DNA of 64,000 nt, taken from the NCBI GenBank assembly GCA_024336345.1, contig JANFOG010000013.1, positions 248,001 to 312,000 on the forward strand, written 5' to 3'. The notes beneath the pieces are model-generated. The model saw only the letters and a list, made by a program, of their open reading frames with translations. It ran no database searches and was not told where the DNA came from. A program made the translations under genes and the position numbers. Shown in pieces: positions 46,236 through 58,493 of this stretch (positions within the stretch are counted from its first letter, which is position 1; every line of letters starts with the position of its first letter). The DNA comes from Mariannaea sp. PMI_226. Lineage: Eukaryota; Ascomycota; Sordariomycetes; Hypocreales; Nectriaceae.

Positions 46236-49200
46236 AGTAGCCATCCATCACTTCACCTGCGTCAAATCAAACAATTTTCCTCAACATCCTCTGTGCTTTG
46301 ACCTCGCCCATAGTAGCCTACAATACAGTATCTCCCCTTCTCTCTCACCGGCGTTTAACCTCTTGTGGCGTCCACAAACAGCCAGGAAACAGAGTAAACT
46401 TCTTTTCTCCTCCTACCGAAAACTCACTCCAAAGAGTCAACCACAAGACAGTCCGAGTCTCAACCACCTTCCCTCTTCATCCCATTACCTTCATGCCCAT
46501 TCGAACCAAGCTATTCCCCTTGGAACGCGAGTAACTGATGAGAAAAGCAAAGAACCCAGTGACTACGCAGTGCTGCACTTCGCCATGGCTGCGTCCTCGC
46601 AAGGTTTGTGTTAGCCAACCCAAGACTTCCCGCTTGCCGTCAGTTCCCCGTTCTCACTAACCACATCCGCCCTCGGCCCGTGGTCCAGCCCTCCGCGTGC
46701 ACCGACCAAGTCGAACCAAGCCGATCAACAATTCCTAGCCGTCTTATTAGCAGCTTCCCCCCACCCATCTGTTGTTCTAGACTGTTGCTGTGCAATAGGA
46801 CCGTGTACTTCTTCTAGTACTGATCCAAGTTGGGCTCCTCAGCTGTCCTCATCTATTCCGGTACAGAGCTCACTTCAGTCTCGCAACAGAAGCAAAGGTT
46901 CTCGCTTACGGCATTTACCACTCCGTCTAATCTGTACTCGCCAGTTAGTCTATAGCGTGAAACCGAGTGGGCAAAAAAGAAACGAAAATGAAAGGAGAAA
47001 ACCTCACCATTCGCATCAAGCCAAGCTTAGAGGTATTCCATGGCGATCGATCTACGAAGTACCCAGGTATTGGGTATGTAGTATTGCATGCGGCATGGCG
47101 TCCAGTACATCATTCATACCAGGGTACTGTCTAGGGTGTCTCTTTTTGCCTGCTTCCGAGTTCTCTCATTCCATAATTACCACTGGCGATGTATTGAACA
47201 GGGACCAAACGCCGCACGCCGAAATAGGACAGGTCTCATATGGGTTCGAGACATACCATAAAGAGGGCCCACGCATCTTTCGGATGAAAAATCCATACAC
47301 GCTAACTTCTTCACAGCTCTGTACTGTTGCAATCATCGTTCACCCTCGCTGAGGTTCCGTGCTTAGCCCTCTCGCTCACGCACTTGGCATAAGCCGATGG
47401 GGCTAGTTCCCGTATGGATATCTGTAACTTGCTGGGGCTCAGCGGTCTCGATTCTTGAAGGTGGATGCTCGTGAGGGGTCATTTAAGCTATAGTTAGGGC
47501 TCAAACGGCTTCAGGGACGTGATGGCTTTCCTGGTTGGATGGGCATAGGGATCATCTAGGTGAGGCTCATAGACTGGTGCCTCTAGTAGTCACGAGCCAA
47601 CTCAACTCCATATCTCTGATTTGAGAAGGCAACGTTCGATGGATTTCAGCGTTTGATCCTTGATCCATGACCCCACAGACATTTTCTCGCTCCTGTAGCT
47701 AATTGCGGAAAAGGTCTCTTCTGCCTGTGTGTCTAGCGTCGTACTATCCAGCAGCTGTGCAAAATTGTGTGAAAAGAAAAAAGTCACCCCCTTGCATACG
47801 GAGACACACCCATCTTGGGTGGTATCCTGCACGGTGGCAGCGAAGAGGAGTGGTGAAGAAGATTAATGGAGTTTGTGTAAAAGCCATCAGAGCGCAATGT
47901 CTAGAATATGATTCAGTTTTTGAGAATGTAGTTAGATGAAGCCACCAGTGATAGCAGCTAGGGTAGTGCTTCCCCAGAGGCACGACGATCGATCCTAGCC
48001 TGCCAACCCTTGCTACCTAAGGCCAGACTTGCTAAGATCCCAACTGGTCGATTATCATACGATCGTAATGCGTCCGGGCACTGTTCCCAGCCTATATCCC
48101 CAGACTATGTGGCTCCTTGAAAGACTCAGTACACTAGCATCTCATGAAGGCGCAGATCTGTTCTAGAGCAAGCGCGCATTGCTTCCGGGTGGCGTGATAT
48201 GCCGGATGTCCCGTAGGCATATACAATTGGTGGGGGGGGTTGTTATCCTGTATCAGTCAAGCCAGAACTTTGCGCTTTGGGTTTCAGAATTTCTATCATT
48301 CACAAGAAGTCAAGAGGAAGTCTGCCCAGAGAGCGAGGACACCCGCAGTATAGAAGGAAGCCGGTTGAGAGGTGTAAGGTACAAGGATGAGTTATAAATG
48401 TTCGCAAGATGCAACCTAGGGTAGACTGCTTTCTCCATTGGTGGATTGGCTGCGATCGAGAAGAGAGGACGAGTTCAAACGCTAGTCATATGACCAGTAT
48501 CAAGGACTGTAGGGCAAGTCTAATTTTGGCCATATGTCTAACCTCCATGTCAATTTATTCATTCCTCTTGCATTCAAGTTCTTACACACATCAACATTTG
48601 TTAACTGCTAGGTTTGATGGTCATCCACTTGGTCAACACGCGAGGCATTCACCTTCAGAGTAATTTGCAACATTGGTTTTCACTGCCGAACCGCCTCCGA
48701 CCACTAGGTAAATTAGTTTATTGCCTTTCCAATTCAAAGACCCCCTATTCACATCATGTTAATTCCATTATACACATCCAAAAATAGAGAAGTGGTGTGT
48801 GTTTCCCTCCGGGAACATCATCTCCGGCTCTGGGGTATAATGCCCTCGGAAATGTTGTAGTCAACAATCGTTTCAATAAGGAGCCAATCACAAAGCAGCC
48901 CGCCACACCCAGCGAGTGCCACACGGTGAGAACCCTTTTTCCCTCTCTCTCTCTCTGTGCCATATGTGGCTACCGGGAGCACCGATTTCCGGCGATACAT
49001 ATCTTCCGGTCTCGCGGGATTATTATTATAGAGATATATATTCAGCAGGGATTTTGCCGAGAGAAGCACCTTATTAGTGCTACTAAATTTACCCTATAAT
49101 GACGGAATATGCCGTCTTGGAGGAACAGGGAGTGCGAAAGAGAGAAGAAGGTGCAGTATAGATTTGTTCTTCTCAGCAATAACAATCATGTGGTTGAACA

Positions 49201-49902
49201 ACTGAGTAATGGAAATTCCAGAAGACAACTAAGGATAACGGCACCCACGCAGGGCTGGTTACATTTTGGAAACATTCGAGAAAGATGATGAATGAAGACT
49301 GCTGCGTGGGTGTGGCACTTCAGTTCCAACCAAGTGGACGAGGAGAGTTCTGTTGATACTTTTTGGTTCCCACAACGCCAGCCAATACAAGAAGAGCAAG
49401 CTAAACTCAACCAGAAGCAAGTTATATACTATGATGATAGTGTCATCTCATAGCTACTCTTACTGGACGGAGTTAACTTCTGGAAGCCAAAGAGCCATCT
49501 TACGTGAGTGGCTAGTTTAGACGCCACACAAATGGTGGCTTCCCATGCACTGCCCAAACATACATTACATGACTGGCTTCCAGTAAAACGTTACAGCACG
49601 ATAGCCCATTAGCCAGGATATGACATCGGAGGCAAACAGCCATCATCTGGGGTAGCAATGATTGGGGCGGGCAAGAACCGGTTAGCTATAGCATTGTAAG
49701 ACTTTCGGTCCCATCCTTGTCATAGCTCTTTTCCTAGTGGAAAGCCAGGCCGCTCGTCATGACAACTCCCTCCATCTCGGGCCTTCCGAAGGACATCATG
49801 TTCGGTCCCTTTGGGATCATGGCTATCTGGCTTGTGAATGAACTTCATTCTTTGGGTGTAATAATAGTTGTATGCGATGGTTTTAATAAAGCCATTCTCA
49901 GG

Positions 49903-49908
49903 TATAAA
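49903..49908 (+). promoter_or_regulatory. TATA box of the secreted Cys-module gene
   Basis: TATAAA lies 160 bases before the ATG at 50063. It is followed by a CA-rich leader (49930-50060) typical of strongly expressed fungal secreted-protein genes. A 13-codon uORF starts at ATG 49932 and ends at 49973, so translation of the main frame would need leaky scanning or reinitiation, or a start site downstream of the uORF. Confidence 0.55.
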
Positions 49909-50062
49909 TGCAAGTCAACTCCCAGCATCAAATGAATCAAATCAACAGCTCCCAACAACACCAACATCAATAGCACAAGCACTCAATCACATTCTTTCTC
50001 TACTCTCCAATCCCCATCAAAAACTCTCTTATACCAGAAACTCCAACACAACACTTTTCAAC

Positions 50063-50554
50063 ATGATCTTCAACTACGCCATCATCACCTTCGCTCTCAG
50101 CGCCGCTGTCAGCGCCATGCCCCAGGCATACCCCAACAAGTGCGGCGACCAAGTCTGCCCTGCCGATAAATCCAAGTGCTGCGAGGTCATCGTCAACGGA
50201 GTTGCTGAGCTCGGTTGCTTTGCCGTGTGCCCTCCTGTTCAAGAGCTCCAGCGTCGACAGTCGTACCCAAACAAGTGCGGCGATCAAGTCTGCCCTGCCG
50301 ATAAATCCAAGTGTTGCGAAGTCATTGTCAATGGAGTTGCTGAGCTCGGTTGCTTCGCCGAGTGCCCTCTCGTTGAGCAATCTACAACCACTGCTGCTGC
50401 TGCTGCCACTACTACCACTGCTGCACCTTCTACTCCCACCTTTGGCCCCAAGTGCGGAGATTCTTTCTTCTGCCCTGTTGGCAAGGTCTGCTGCCCCAAT
50501 GCTCTCTACCACTGCGCCGATCCCGACAAGGTCAACCAAGAGTGCCCTCAGTAA
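50063..50554 (+). CDS. Secreted protein with tandem six-cysteine modules and a dibasic site
   Basis: Single exon, 163 residues. Residues 1-18 form a signal peptide (MIFNYAIITFALSAAVSA). Two copies of a 35-residue module follow at 23-57 and 68-102, each with spacing C-x4-C-x6-CC-x11-C-x3-C. They differ at one residue only (Val55 versus Glu100). The linker holds LQRRQ at 62-66, a Kex2-type dibasic site that could separate the modules. A Thr/Ala-rich, probably O-glycosylated stretch (about 106-127) leads to a third, diverged six-cysteine module at the C-terminus (C-x5-C-x5-CC-x6-C-x9-C). Cys-rich repeats of this kind occur among small secreted fungal proteins (effector, antimicrobial or wall-binding candidates). 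I cannot assign an activity. Confidence 0.82.
   Translation: MIFNYAIITFALSAAVSAMPQAYPNKCGDQVCPADKSKCCEVIVNGVAELGCFAVCPPVQELQRRQSYPNKCGDQVCPADKSKCCEVIVNGVAELGCFAECPLVEQSTTTAAAAATTTTAAPSTPTFGPKCGDSFFCPVGKVCCPNALYHCADPDKVNQECPQ
50129..50368 (+). repeat. Two in-frame 105-bp direct repeats (135-bp period)
   Basis: Copies at 50129-50233 and 50264-50368 encode the two cysteine modules. I count eight nucleotide differences, seven synonymous and one changing Val to Glu. The repeats therefore diverged at silent sites while the protein stayed fixed, which suggests purifying selection or partial gene conversion. Confidence 0.9.
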
Positions 50555-51723
50555 AATGGCAGACGGAAGACATTGGAGGTTTTACGAATATGCCGAGCCA
50601 ATGGCACACAGCATGTTCTGGGTGACTGGATAGAACAAATACAACTCAAGATAGATTTCCTTCTGTTTCTCTCATTTCTTCTTTCTTTTTCTCATTTGTC
50701 TCATAGATTTGGTTATACATCTCGTATTCGTACTTAGATAGACTCTTGCGCATATCTACAAGATAGAACGCTTCTTTCCAATAGAATTCATTCCTTTATT
50801 TATATTTTCTTGCCTCAATTTCAGTTAGTGATATGATTTCCTCTTATGCTTATAGCCACACTGCCACATCTAGCTGTGCTCAAAGTTACAATCACCTACA
50901 CAACCTACTGGGCGACAGATTTCCAGCCCATTGCCCGAAGAGACATTGACGCTCAGTAGCGAGGGGACAAGTGAGCTAATGGGAGAAATGAAAACGGGCA
51001 ACAATAATCCAGAAGAATATCGCCTCAATCGGCCCAATCCCTTTGACATGGAATCACATCTTGGGTCACAATCCAGGGTTTAGACAAACCCAATCATTAT
51101 CAAGAACCTACTAGATAGTACATCCGTGTCAAATAGCAGGCGGTACAGTTATCAAACTTGGGCACAGTCAAAGGAAAAGATTGAAAGAAAGAAAAAATCG
51201 ATGAGAAAGTGTTCGTGTCATTTCTTATAAGGGGGGTTTTCATCTCCTCACCTCGCCCTCTTCTATTTCAAATGTAGAAAAATATGCCAGTCAATATCTA
51301 ACCGCCGACTCCAATCCTTCATAAATGAAACAAAGGAAAATTATCAAGACGAATCTCAGTCAAGCTCCTGCTTATACTGGAAATCACCTCCCCCTTTTTC
51401 CACTCTTGGCCGAGCAAAAAGGCTTGATGATTGTTTAATGGTTTTTTTCCCTCCTGGGATAAAAATAGCTCGTATCTCACCCCTAACGCCAAAGAAATGT
51501 CCGATAACAAGATGCCATCCAACCGCTAAATGTCACCGCTTCCTTTTTAAAGTTCAATGTAATTTGCTCCCCCTGCGAATGAGTAGTGTGGGAAGGGTTG
51601 TGTGTGCAAGTAGTGTGTCGAGGTATGTGACGTGGATCATGCCTTGACATCCGTAGCCGCGTCCAGATCATCTCTCCTGCAGCATCCCGCTTCAGGTCGC
51701 GGGTCCAGTCTCAATCAGGCCAA
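50555..51723. other. Intergenic between convergent genes
   Basis: The 1.17 kb between the secreted-protein stop and the mitochondrial carrier stop holds T/C-rich presumed 3' UTR sequence. No gene is supported. Confidence 0.55.
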
Positions 51724-54172
51724 TTAGTGAAGGTTGAGAGCCCTCTTCGAATTCTCGTACACCACCCATGTAATGCTCAGGGCCGGTGCGACCTTGAGCA
51801 GATTCGGCGTTAAACCCTTGTACAAGCCTCGGTACCCTTCTTTCTGAATTGTCTTCTGAGTCACATCCCAGATGCCTGTATACGTTGCCCTATGCATGGC
51901 AGTTCCTTGCGTCTGTAGTCGGGTCCTTACGACGTTGAGAGGATAGACAACGCTCGCACCAAATGCTCCAGATGTCGCTCCAATAATACCCGTGGCGATG
52001 TTGCCGGGCTCAACGTCATCCTCGTGCATGTTGTACTGTTTCGCATAGTACCCTTTGTAGCTCTTCTTGAGAAACTCAAACATGCCCATATCGATGGCGC
52101 TATAGGGAAACATGCCAACCAGACCCATAGTCAGGCCACGGTAGCACGCTGCCACCCCTCCGTCTGCGTACATCTTGATAGCTGTTTGTCGAACAAGAGC
52201 CGCGCCTTTGAGACCATCCTTTACCGTCTCACACTGCAACCGAAATTTTAGGGTATCAAGGGGATAAACAAATGATCTGTGCTGGTTAGTAAAGATTCCC
52301 TTCAGCAGTAAGTTATAAAGGTAACATACTGTGCAATCATGCCAGCAATGCCACCGGCGGTGAATTTTGAGTATGAATTGATCTTCTTGGGATCTCCATG
52401 ACCCTCCAAGTTTGCAAGTGCCCGCTTGGCGGCTTCGTATGATCCAAATTTGATGGCCGTCTCAGGCATGATTTTGACAACATTCAAGCCATTTCCTAGT
52501 CCTTATTAGTTCTTGAATACGCACATGAGAGGAGTGACCGCTCCATCAATAAGGGGCATTACCTGCAAAGAAACTACGAATGCCACCGTTTCGGAAAAGA
52601 TCTCGAACAGCATCGCCCAGTGGCTTCGCAGCATTCCTTACCGCAGCCAAGGGGCTTCCTTGTCTCAATGCTGCGCCAGCAGTCTCCGAGCCGCTGCTCG
52701 TATTCACGAGCAAATAGACCTTTAACCGATCAAGGGGAGCCGTCGCCGTTCGTGAAACTCCGCCGGCGATGGCACCCGCAACGAAATAACCTGGATCAGG
52801 GACAAAGTCCGTCAGTTTGTATTTCTTGTGCTCTGTTTTTGAGACCTTGGTTCCGATGTGATCCTGAGTGCCAGCGCCAGCGTGTTGTGAGAGTGTGTGA
52901 GCAAGCGCCTCGTCGGCTGATTCGTCTGAGGCGTAAAAGTCGGCCATAATGGCGTTGGTCTCCATTGGGGTTGGTGAGGTGGGCTCATTCAGTACTTGGC
53001 GGTTGATATCCTCGGCTGAGGGTATCGACGGGGAGTCGGAACTCTTGGGTGATTCAGAAGGGAAGGCGACTCTAAGAAGAGAGCCGAACAAAGTGATGAA
53101 AAGAGAGCGGAAACCGTCCGTACCTAGACCCTCCAAAGTTTCCTCGCTCACGATCGAATCTCCCTCGGGGGTCACACTGACCACCGAGTAGTAAAACGAA
53201 AGAACGGCATGTAGCTGAGAGTCATGGTCATGAGCAGGCATGAAGAGAAGAAAGTTTCTAGGTGATCCATGGTCAGCCAGCTCATAAAAGTCGCAGTCTG
53301 GAGAATGGTCGCGAGGTCCGTCAATAGGACTGTTTTGCGAAGTCTGCTATCCTAGCCAGTGTGTGCTGCAGCACATGACGATACTCCCCGCCAAATGGCT
53401 GAGAATCAGTCATGCAATAATAGCATCATCTGATAGGAATTTGCGACAAATGCGCCGCGTCGGAAGTGGGGGTGCTGAAGAGAGAAATAAAGACGGAAAT
53501 GGGCCGGGGGGGTGTTGAGGGGGGAGAGAGATTTAACTAACCGCCACTCATCGAAAGTGATGAAACCATCGTTATTAATATCTATGTCGTCGAAGAACTC
53601 GGCAAGTCGGCGGTTGGAGACGCAAAGTCCTGCGTTCCTAAATGCGGTTTGGAGCTCGGCCTTGTCAAGCTTCCCGTCACCGTCCCTGTCAATTGATTTG
53701 AAAAGAAGGTAGAGCTGTCGCTCCGCCTTTTCAACAAATTTGCGGAATTCTAAAACCAAGTAGAGGGTGAGTGAGCATTGTGATATGACGTCGGGTGTGT
53801 CTGTGTGCTGCGCTGGCATTGCTCGGGGACATGGATGGCATCGGTATAGCCGGAAATGAGAAAGGGCATACCTTCGTATTGAATCTTCCCGTCATTGTTC
53901 TTGTCCACCTCATTCATGATCTGTCTGAGCATGTCGTCGGCATTCTTCATAGCTGCAATTGCTTATCAGCATATCGCAATTCGTAGGAAATGACGGCGAT
54001 ATCCCTCACGGTGATCAATCTTGCGCAGCCCCTTCTGCAAGCCCTTCAGATCCAGCTCGCCATTGTGTTCAGGCTCAAGGCTAATCCATAGCTCCTCGAC
54101 GCGGGCATCGCGCTGGTTCTGCGACTCTTCGAAGCCATGTTCGACGTCGCGGACCAGCTGAGAAATTGTCAT
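51724..54172 (-). CDS. EF-hand mitochondrial carrier (SAL1/SCaMC-type ATP-Mg/Pi carrier)
   Basis: Six exons on the minus strand: 54172-54010, 53952-53872, 53749-53542, 53257-52563, 52495-52330 and 52276-51724; 621 residues. Three canonical EF-hand loops are seen, D71-E82, D102-E113 and D138-E149. An earlier one at about 33-44 is degenerate (Glu first, Gly last). A Ser/Pro/acidic linker leads to three carrier repeats with signatures APLDRLKV (from 324), YPLDTLKFR and YPLNVVRTR, the last with the Asn usual for these proteins. Introns rebuild EEFRKFVEKAERQ and FAGNGLNVVKIMPE. Yeast Sal1 and mammalian SCaMCs exchange ATP-Mg for phosphate across the inner membrane and are activated by cytosolic calcium through the N-terminal domain. 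The gene is divergent from cyclin C. Confidence 0.94.
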
Positions 54173-55213
54173 GACTGGGTCGGCATACCTCGCGCCCGGC
54201 GGGCGGACAGTTCAGTTGATCGTTCGCAGGGAGGCTTGGGGGGGGTGGAGGGCGATGACGACGGCGCCGGCGATGGTGAGTGCGTTAGGGTGCGTGTGAG
54301 TGAGAGAGCAAGGCGGGAGTTTGTGAGAGCTGTCGTCGGCGACCGGGGGAACCGATGAGATGCGTTACAGCAAGATCATTGTTGAGGATGGGAAGAAGGC
54401 TCGTTGGAGGGGTAGACAAAGAATTGGCAAGGATAGTACCAATTGCGTTTGCGGGAATCAAACGCCGTCGTTGAAGACAAAATCTCCAAATGCCGTGCCC
54501 GTCAGAGTGGAACAAGGGCCGGGGGAAACAGGGAAGCTGAGAGAGCAATCAGAGCTTTTCTATTATCATTAGCGGCCCGGAAGGACCCGCCAGCTAGCCC
54601 TGCTTTTTCCCTGCTTTTGGCCAACGCCAGCTCGATATCTCGCCTTGCCTCGGCTCAAAGAGTTGAGATATGGTTGGAAAACGATTTGCGATATGCTCAT
54701 TTAAAAAATTAACAAACGCTGTTCATTTCATATACGGTCTCTTCAGCGCCAGCGAAGCATTCTAATACTTTCATAATTCTGAGTCCTGAGTCTTTTGGCC
54801 CTCTGTTTGATTGTCAGCGATGACCCAAAGGTCCAATGGGGAACTTGCTTTCCAATAGCGTAATGGTGTGGCTAGTGTCTGTGGCATACCTTCGCGTTTC
54901 TCCGCAATGTCCTTCGTAAGTACGGAGGCGCCTCACACCGTTCCTTTAGCGCACTAATCTGTACTGGTACGTACATACAGAATGTAGCTTATCTTATCGG
55001 CCCCTCACCAGCCTTGCCTCCGAATCGGATCAATCCCAGATGGGCGATTCCTCAGCCTTGTCATGCGACCGCATTCTCGCATCTATTGTTCCAATTGTTA
55101 TCCTGTTTGTCAACCTTGTTTGCCACCTCTCAACATAAACACGCCTTCACTTTCTCGCGTCTCTATCGCGCTCCATTCTGCAAGCTGCATTTCGGCGCCC
55201 AGCTCCGTGACCA
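54173..55213. other. Shared divergent promoter region, SAL1-type carrier and cyclin C
   Basis: About 1 kb between the two ATGs. No coding frame is supported. The cyclin C side (55050-55210) is CT-rich. Regulation of either gene cannot be read from motifs here. Confidence 0.55.
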
Positions 55214-56257
55214 ATGTCGGCCAACTACTGGGAGTCGACGCAGCGCCGTCACTGGCAATTTACCAAGGAGCAACTGGCAACAATGCGCCAGAAGCTCGAG
55301 GAGGAGAATGCTGACCTTGTTCGCATGTTTCCTTTGCCCCAGCAAAGGCATTTGAACATATATTTCAACCAACGTGAGTCTTTTTCCATCCACCCACGCG
55401 TGGAACGGTCCCGCTCTCCCACAGCCAGCTAACGCATGTCTTGTCTGTGCCATGCAGAATTGATCAGATTGGCAAAGCGTCTCGCAATCCGTCAGCAATC
55501 CATGGCTACGGCCCAAGTGTACATGAAGCGATACTATTCCAAGATCGAGATCCGCCGAACGAACCCTTACCTTGTCGTTGCCACGGCAATATATCTCGCC
55601 TGCAAAATGGAGGAGTCGCCTCAACACATCCGTCTGATCGTCACAGAGGCTCGGCAGATGTGGCAGGACCTCCTGACAATTGACACGTCAAAACTTGGCG
55701 AGTGCGAGTTCATGATGATTAGCGAAATGAGCTCCCAGCTCATCGTCCATCAGCCTTACAGAACTATCACAGCCCTGCGAACCGAACTGGCGATACCTGA
55801 AGACGACGTACAACTGGCAAAGTTGGTGATAAACGACCATTTCATGACGGATATGCCCCTAATATATGCACCACACACCATTGCCTTTGTTGCCATATTA
55901 CTAGCTCTGGTGCTTCGACCCAACAATTCAGCTCCTGGGCAGAATGCCTCTGGCTCGGCCGCGGCCGCCGGCCTTGCAGCTGCTCAGGCAGCTTTGACTC
56001 AGGCACAGGCCAGAGTGGGCCAGTCTTCGTTGTCAGATACCGGTACTACAGATGGGAAGGAAAAGCATTCGGATTCTCGAGTCACAAAGCTGCAACGGTT
56101 TGCGGCGTGGTTGGCCGAGAGTAACGTTGATATCACGGCCATGGTGGACGCGACCCAGGAAATCATATCGTTCTACGAGTGCTACGAGCAGTATAATGAT
56201 AAGCTCACTCGAGAGCAGATCAACCGGTTTGTGAAGGCTCGGAGCTTGGATAAGTGA
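55214..56257 (+). CDS. ssn8: Cyclin C (SSN8/Srb11-type) of the Mediator CDK8 module
   Basis: Two exons, 55214-55373 and 55458-56257; 319 residues, the usual length for fungal SSN8. It begins MSANYWESTQRRHWQFTKEQ, the conserved cyclin C N-terminus. The intron joins FNQ to QLIRLAKRLAIRQQSMATAQ. Cyclin box 1 includes ATAIYLACKMEESPQHIRLI, and box 2 covers about residues 160-220 plus the final helices. An Ala/Gln-rich insert (about 235-265) is typical of filamentous fungi. The protein partners the Cdk8-like kinase SSN3 and regulates RNA polymerase II transcription through Mediator. The symbol follows the family name. Confidence 0.95.
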
Positions 56258-57590
56258 TGAGACAGCACGACGGTCGATTTCAACATGAGGAATCAGATAT
56301 GAATTGTGTAAAGCATGAGACATGAGGAATCTTTGGGAGTTTCATATTAGCATTGTTAGACTACTCTTTCCATTACATAGCCGGAGTTTCAGGTTTGGCC
56401 GGACAGGATTAGCATAGAATTGCTGTAGATAGTTGTTGGGTTACAGGATTGGCTGTATGGAGTTCTTTTTTGGCGTACTGGGAAGTTTCTACGGAATTAA
56501 TTGCGAGTGTTGAACTTGCTTGCATCGAAATGCCACGCACGTGTATCCATGCAATTCCCCGTTAACCCAGTTAGATAGCACATGGGCGAAAGTTTGGTCT
56601 TGGTCTCGCTGAGCCATACCAAGCTGTTCCGGCAACCTGGGTTATCATTTCAGATTTCAGGGCAAGCTCGACAATATGTCTAGGTAGTCTTGGTGGAATT
56701 GAGGGATTGGGTATCTTTATCATGTCAATTACGGGCAGATTGTTCAAGACGTTTCCTTTTCGCAACAGCCACAGCTTAGCCACAAGATTCGGCAACTAAA
56801 GCATGTCGTTTGGGAGTGAAAGCTGGGAGGGGCCTCCAAAACGAACTTGTGGCGACTCTGGGGTTCAGCTGTCAGTAAGACAACTGTCAACTTTGTCAGG
56901 AAATAACACGTTGGAACTATCTCGATATGATTTAGTTCATCGTGTTCAGCTCCCTTGTCAAACAAGTCATCACGGCGGGTGACTCAAGATCGGATTACTT
57001 TATTACATTGTAGTTTGACGATAGAGTCGGCTCCTCCAGGGGCTCAGGTGCTCAACAGGCGACCATGATATGCTCCACTCCGACCCAAGGAGGCCTGATA
57101 CTGTAGCACGGTCCATGTCTGGTCTGCGTCATTGCGCCAAGGGCAGGAAGCAAAGAAAAGAAATTCAGCACGCAAGCGCCGCGATGTCGGGATCGTCATA
57201 CGTGCTTCGTCGTCTGGACCCCGCAGCTTAGAATGTCTCGGGGATTCTGTCATACAAAGTCTTGAATACGGGTGACGAAGGGGGAAAAGAACTAGACGAA
57301 CGAACAACGAACGAACGTCTCGCTGCACCGGCGGTCCCGCCCTTGCATCGGCTGGACGCAGGTCTCACATCGGGAGGTCGCGGAGCAGAAAACGGAGAGG
57401 CCAGCAACCAGTGACGTCGGTTTCCAAGTAGCGCGATGAGGATATGGGAGAGGATGGAAACGGCCACTCAACGGCGGGAAACGGTTCAGCCAAACAAGTG
57501 TGGCTTTCGTGAAGCAAAAAGTGGCATGGTCCCATGGCAGCTCGGACGGTCCGTCAGCCAGGCCACAATAAGCTTAGAGCGTGGTTGCAG

Positions 57591-57609
57591 CCATCCATCC
57601 ATCCATCCA
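57591..57609. repeat. (CATC)n repeat
   Basis: Four to five CATC units in intergenic DNA. Confidence 0.85.
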
Positions 57610-58463
57610 CCCAGCCCTCACTCTTTGTTGGGCAAAGAAGCTGTTGCCAGACGAAGGAGCTAACCTGTAGTGTGCAGCAGAGCCCGAAGAATACTGCAGG
57701 TAATTAGCCCACCATGGTCAGAGATGTACTTTGTAAATGGGTCGAAAGAGCCCCCGTTTTTGTGGTCGTAGTAGTTTGGTTGATGTAAGTGCACTGGGTA
57801 GGTTACGCCAGGTCGGATATTCATTGCAGCTGAGGCTCGAGAAACGAAGCAGGACAAGGTAGATGGTTATCAGCCATGCCCATATGACCAGCAAGAAACA
57901 GCAGCCTCTTTTTTTTTCTCCGCCAGGTGAGACACTGGACAGCTTCAACTTCAATAGAGGGGAGCGCCAGAGCCGACGAACGATGTGCAAGCACGCCACC
58001 AGAAATGGCGGTGTGGGCAATATTCAAAAAAAGAATACCAGCTTCCCCCAACCATTGGTCTGTGTGTCTCGTCGCGTGGGGATAGAGGATCAGTTGGAAA
58101 TCAGTCTTGAGGTGATCCATTGAGAAGGAGTCGAGAAACAAAAGCACTGGACAAGAGCAACACAAACATCTCAAGGGTGAAAATGCCAACAACCAGACCA
58201 CACTTTCTAGTTGGGTGTCTCATTTGCTGAAGCTCGATGGCCATGAACTGACCTATGCTCCTTACATTCCCCCAGCAAACAAGGACCATCACCTCTAATG
58301 CCGGGAACTGGGCTGCAAATCGTCCGAGCCATGCTAGGCGATCGATGGGCGAACAGAGCAAAGACAGTGGGATTGCGGCCGACGCGAGCCAAAAGAAGAC
58401 GGCGAGGCAAGGTGCCAAGGTTGCTCTCTGACAATCTGTCGATCCAAGACATTGATTGCCCCC

Positions 58464-58493
58464 GTGCCTGTGCCTGTGCCTGTTCCTGTGCCT
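58464..58493. repeat. Five copies of GTGCCT
   Basis: Five tandem hexamers, the fourth with one mismatch (GTTCCT), lie in intergenic DNA. The unit length keeps a reading frame, but no gene contains it. Confidence 0.85.

Larger units (their letters stand above)
43623..50062. other. 6.4-kb gene desert
   Basis: No supported gene lies on either strand. The first part is the promoter side of the minus-strand Cys-rich gene. At 46250-46610 there is a CT/CA-rich leader-like stretch with ATG 46585 followed by six codons and a possible GTTTGT donor, but no downstream exon convinces. Repeated GGTA/TACC motifs cluster at 44820-46230. A GGA repeat sits at 45076-45093. No transposon, tRNA or rRNA is visible. 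Confidence 0.5.

Noticed and set aside
46585..46750. Possible gene start: ATG, six codons, GTTTGT donor and a CCAG acceptor
   Set aside because: The joined frame ends after about 22 codons and no further exon is convincing.
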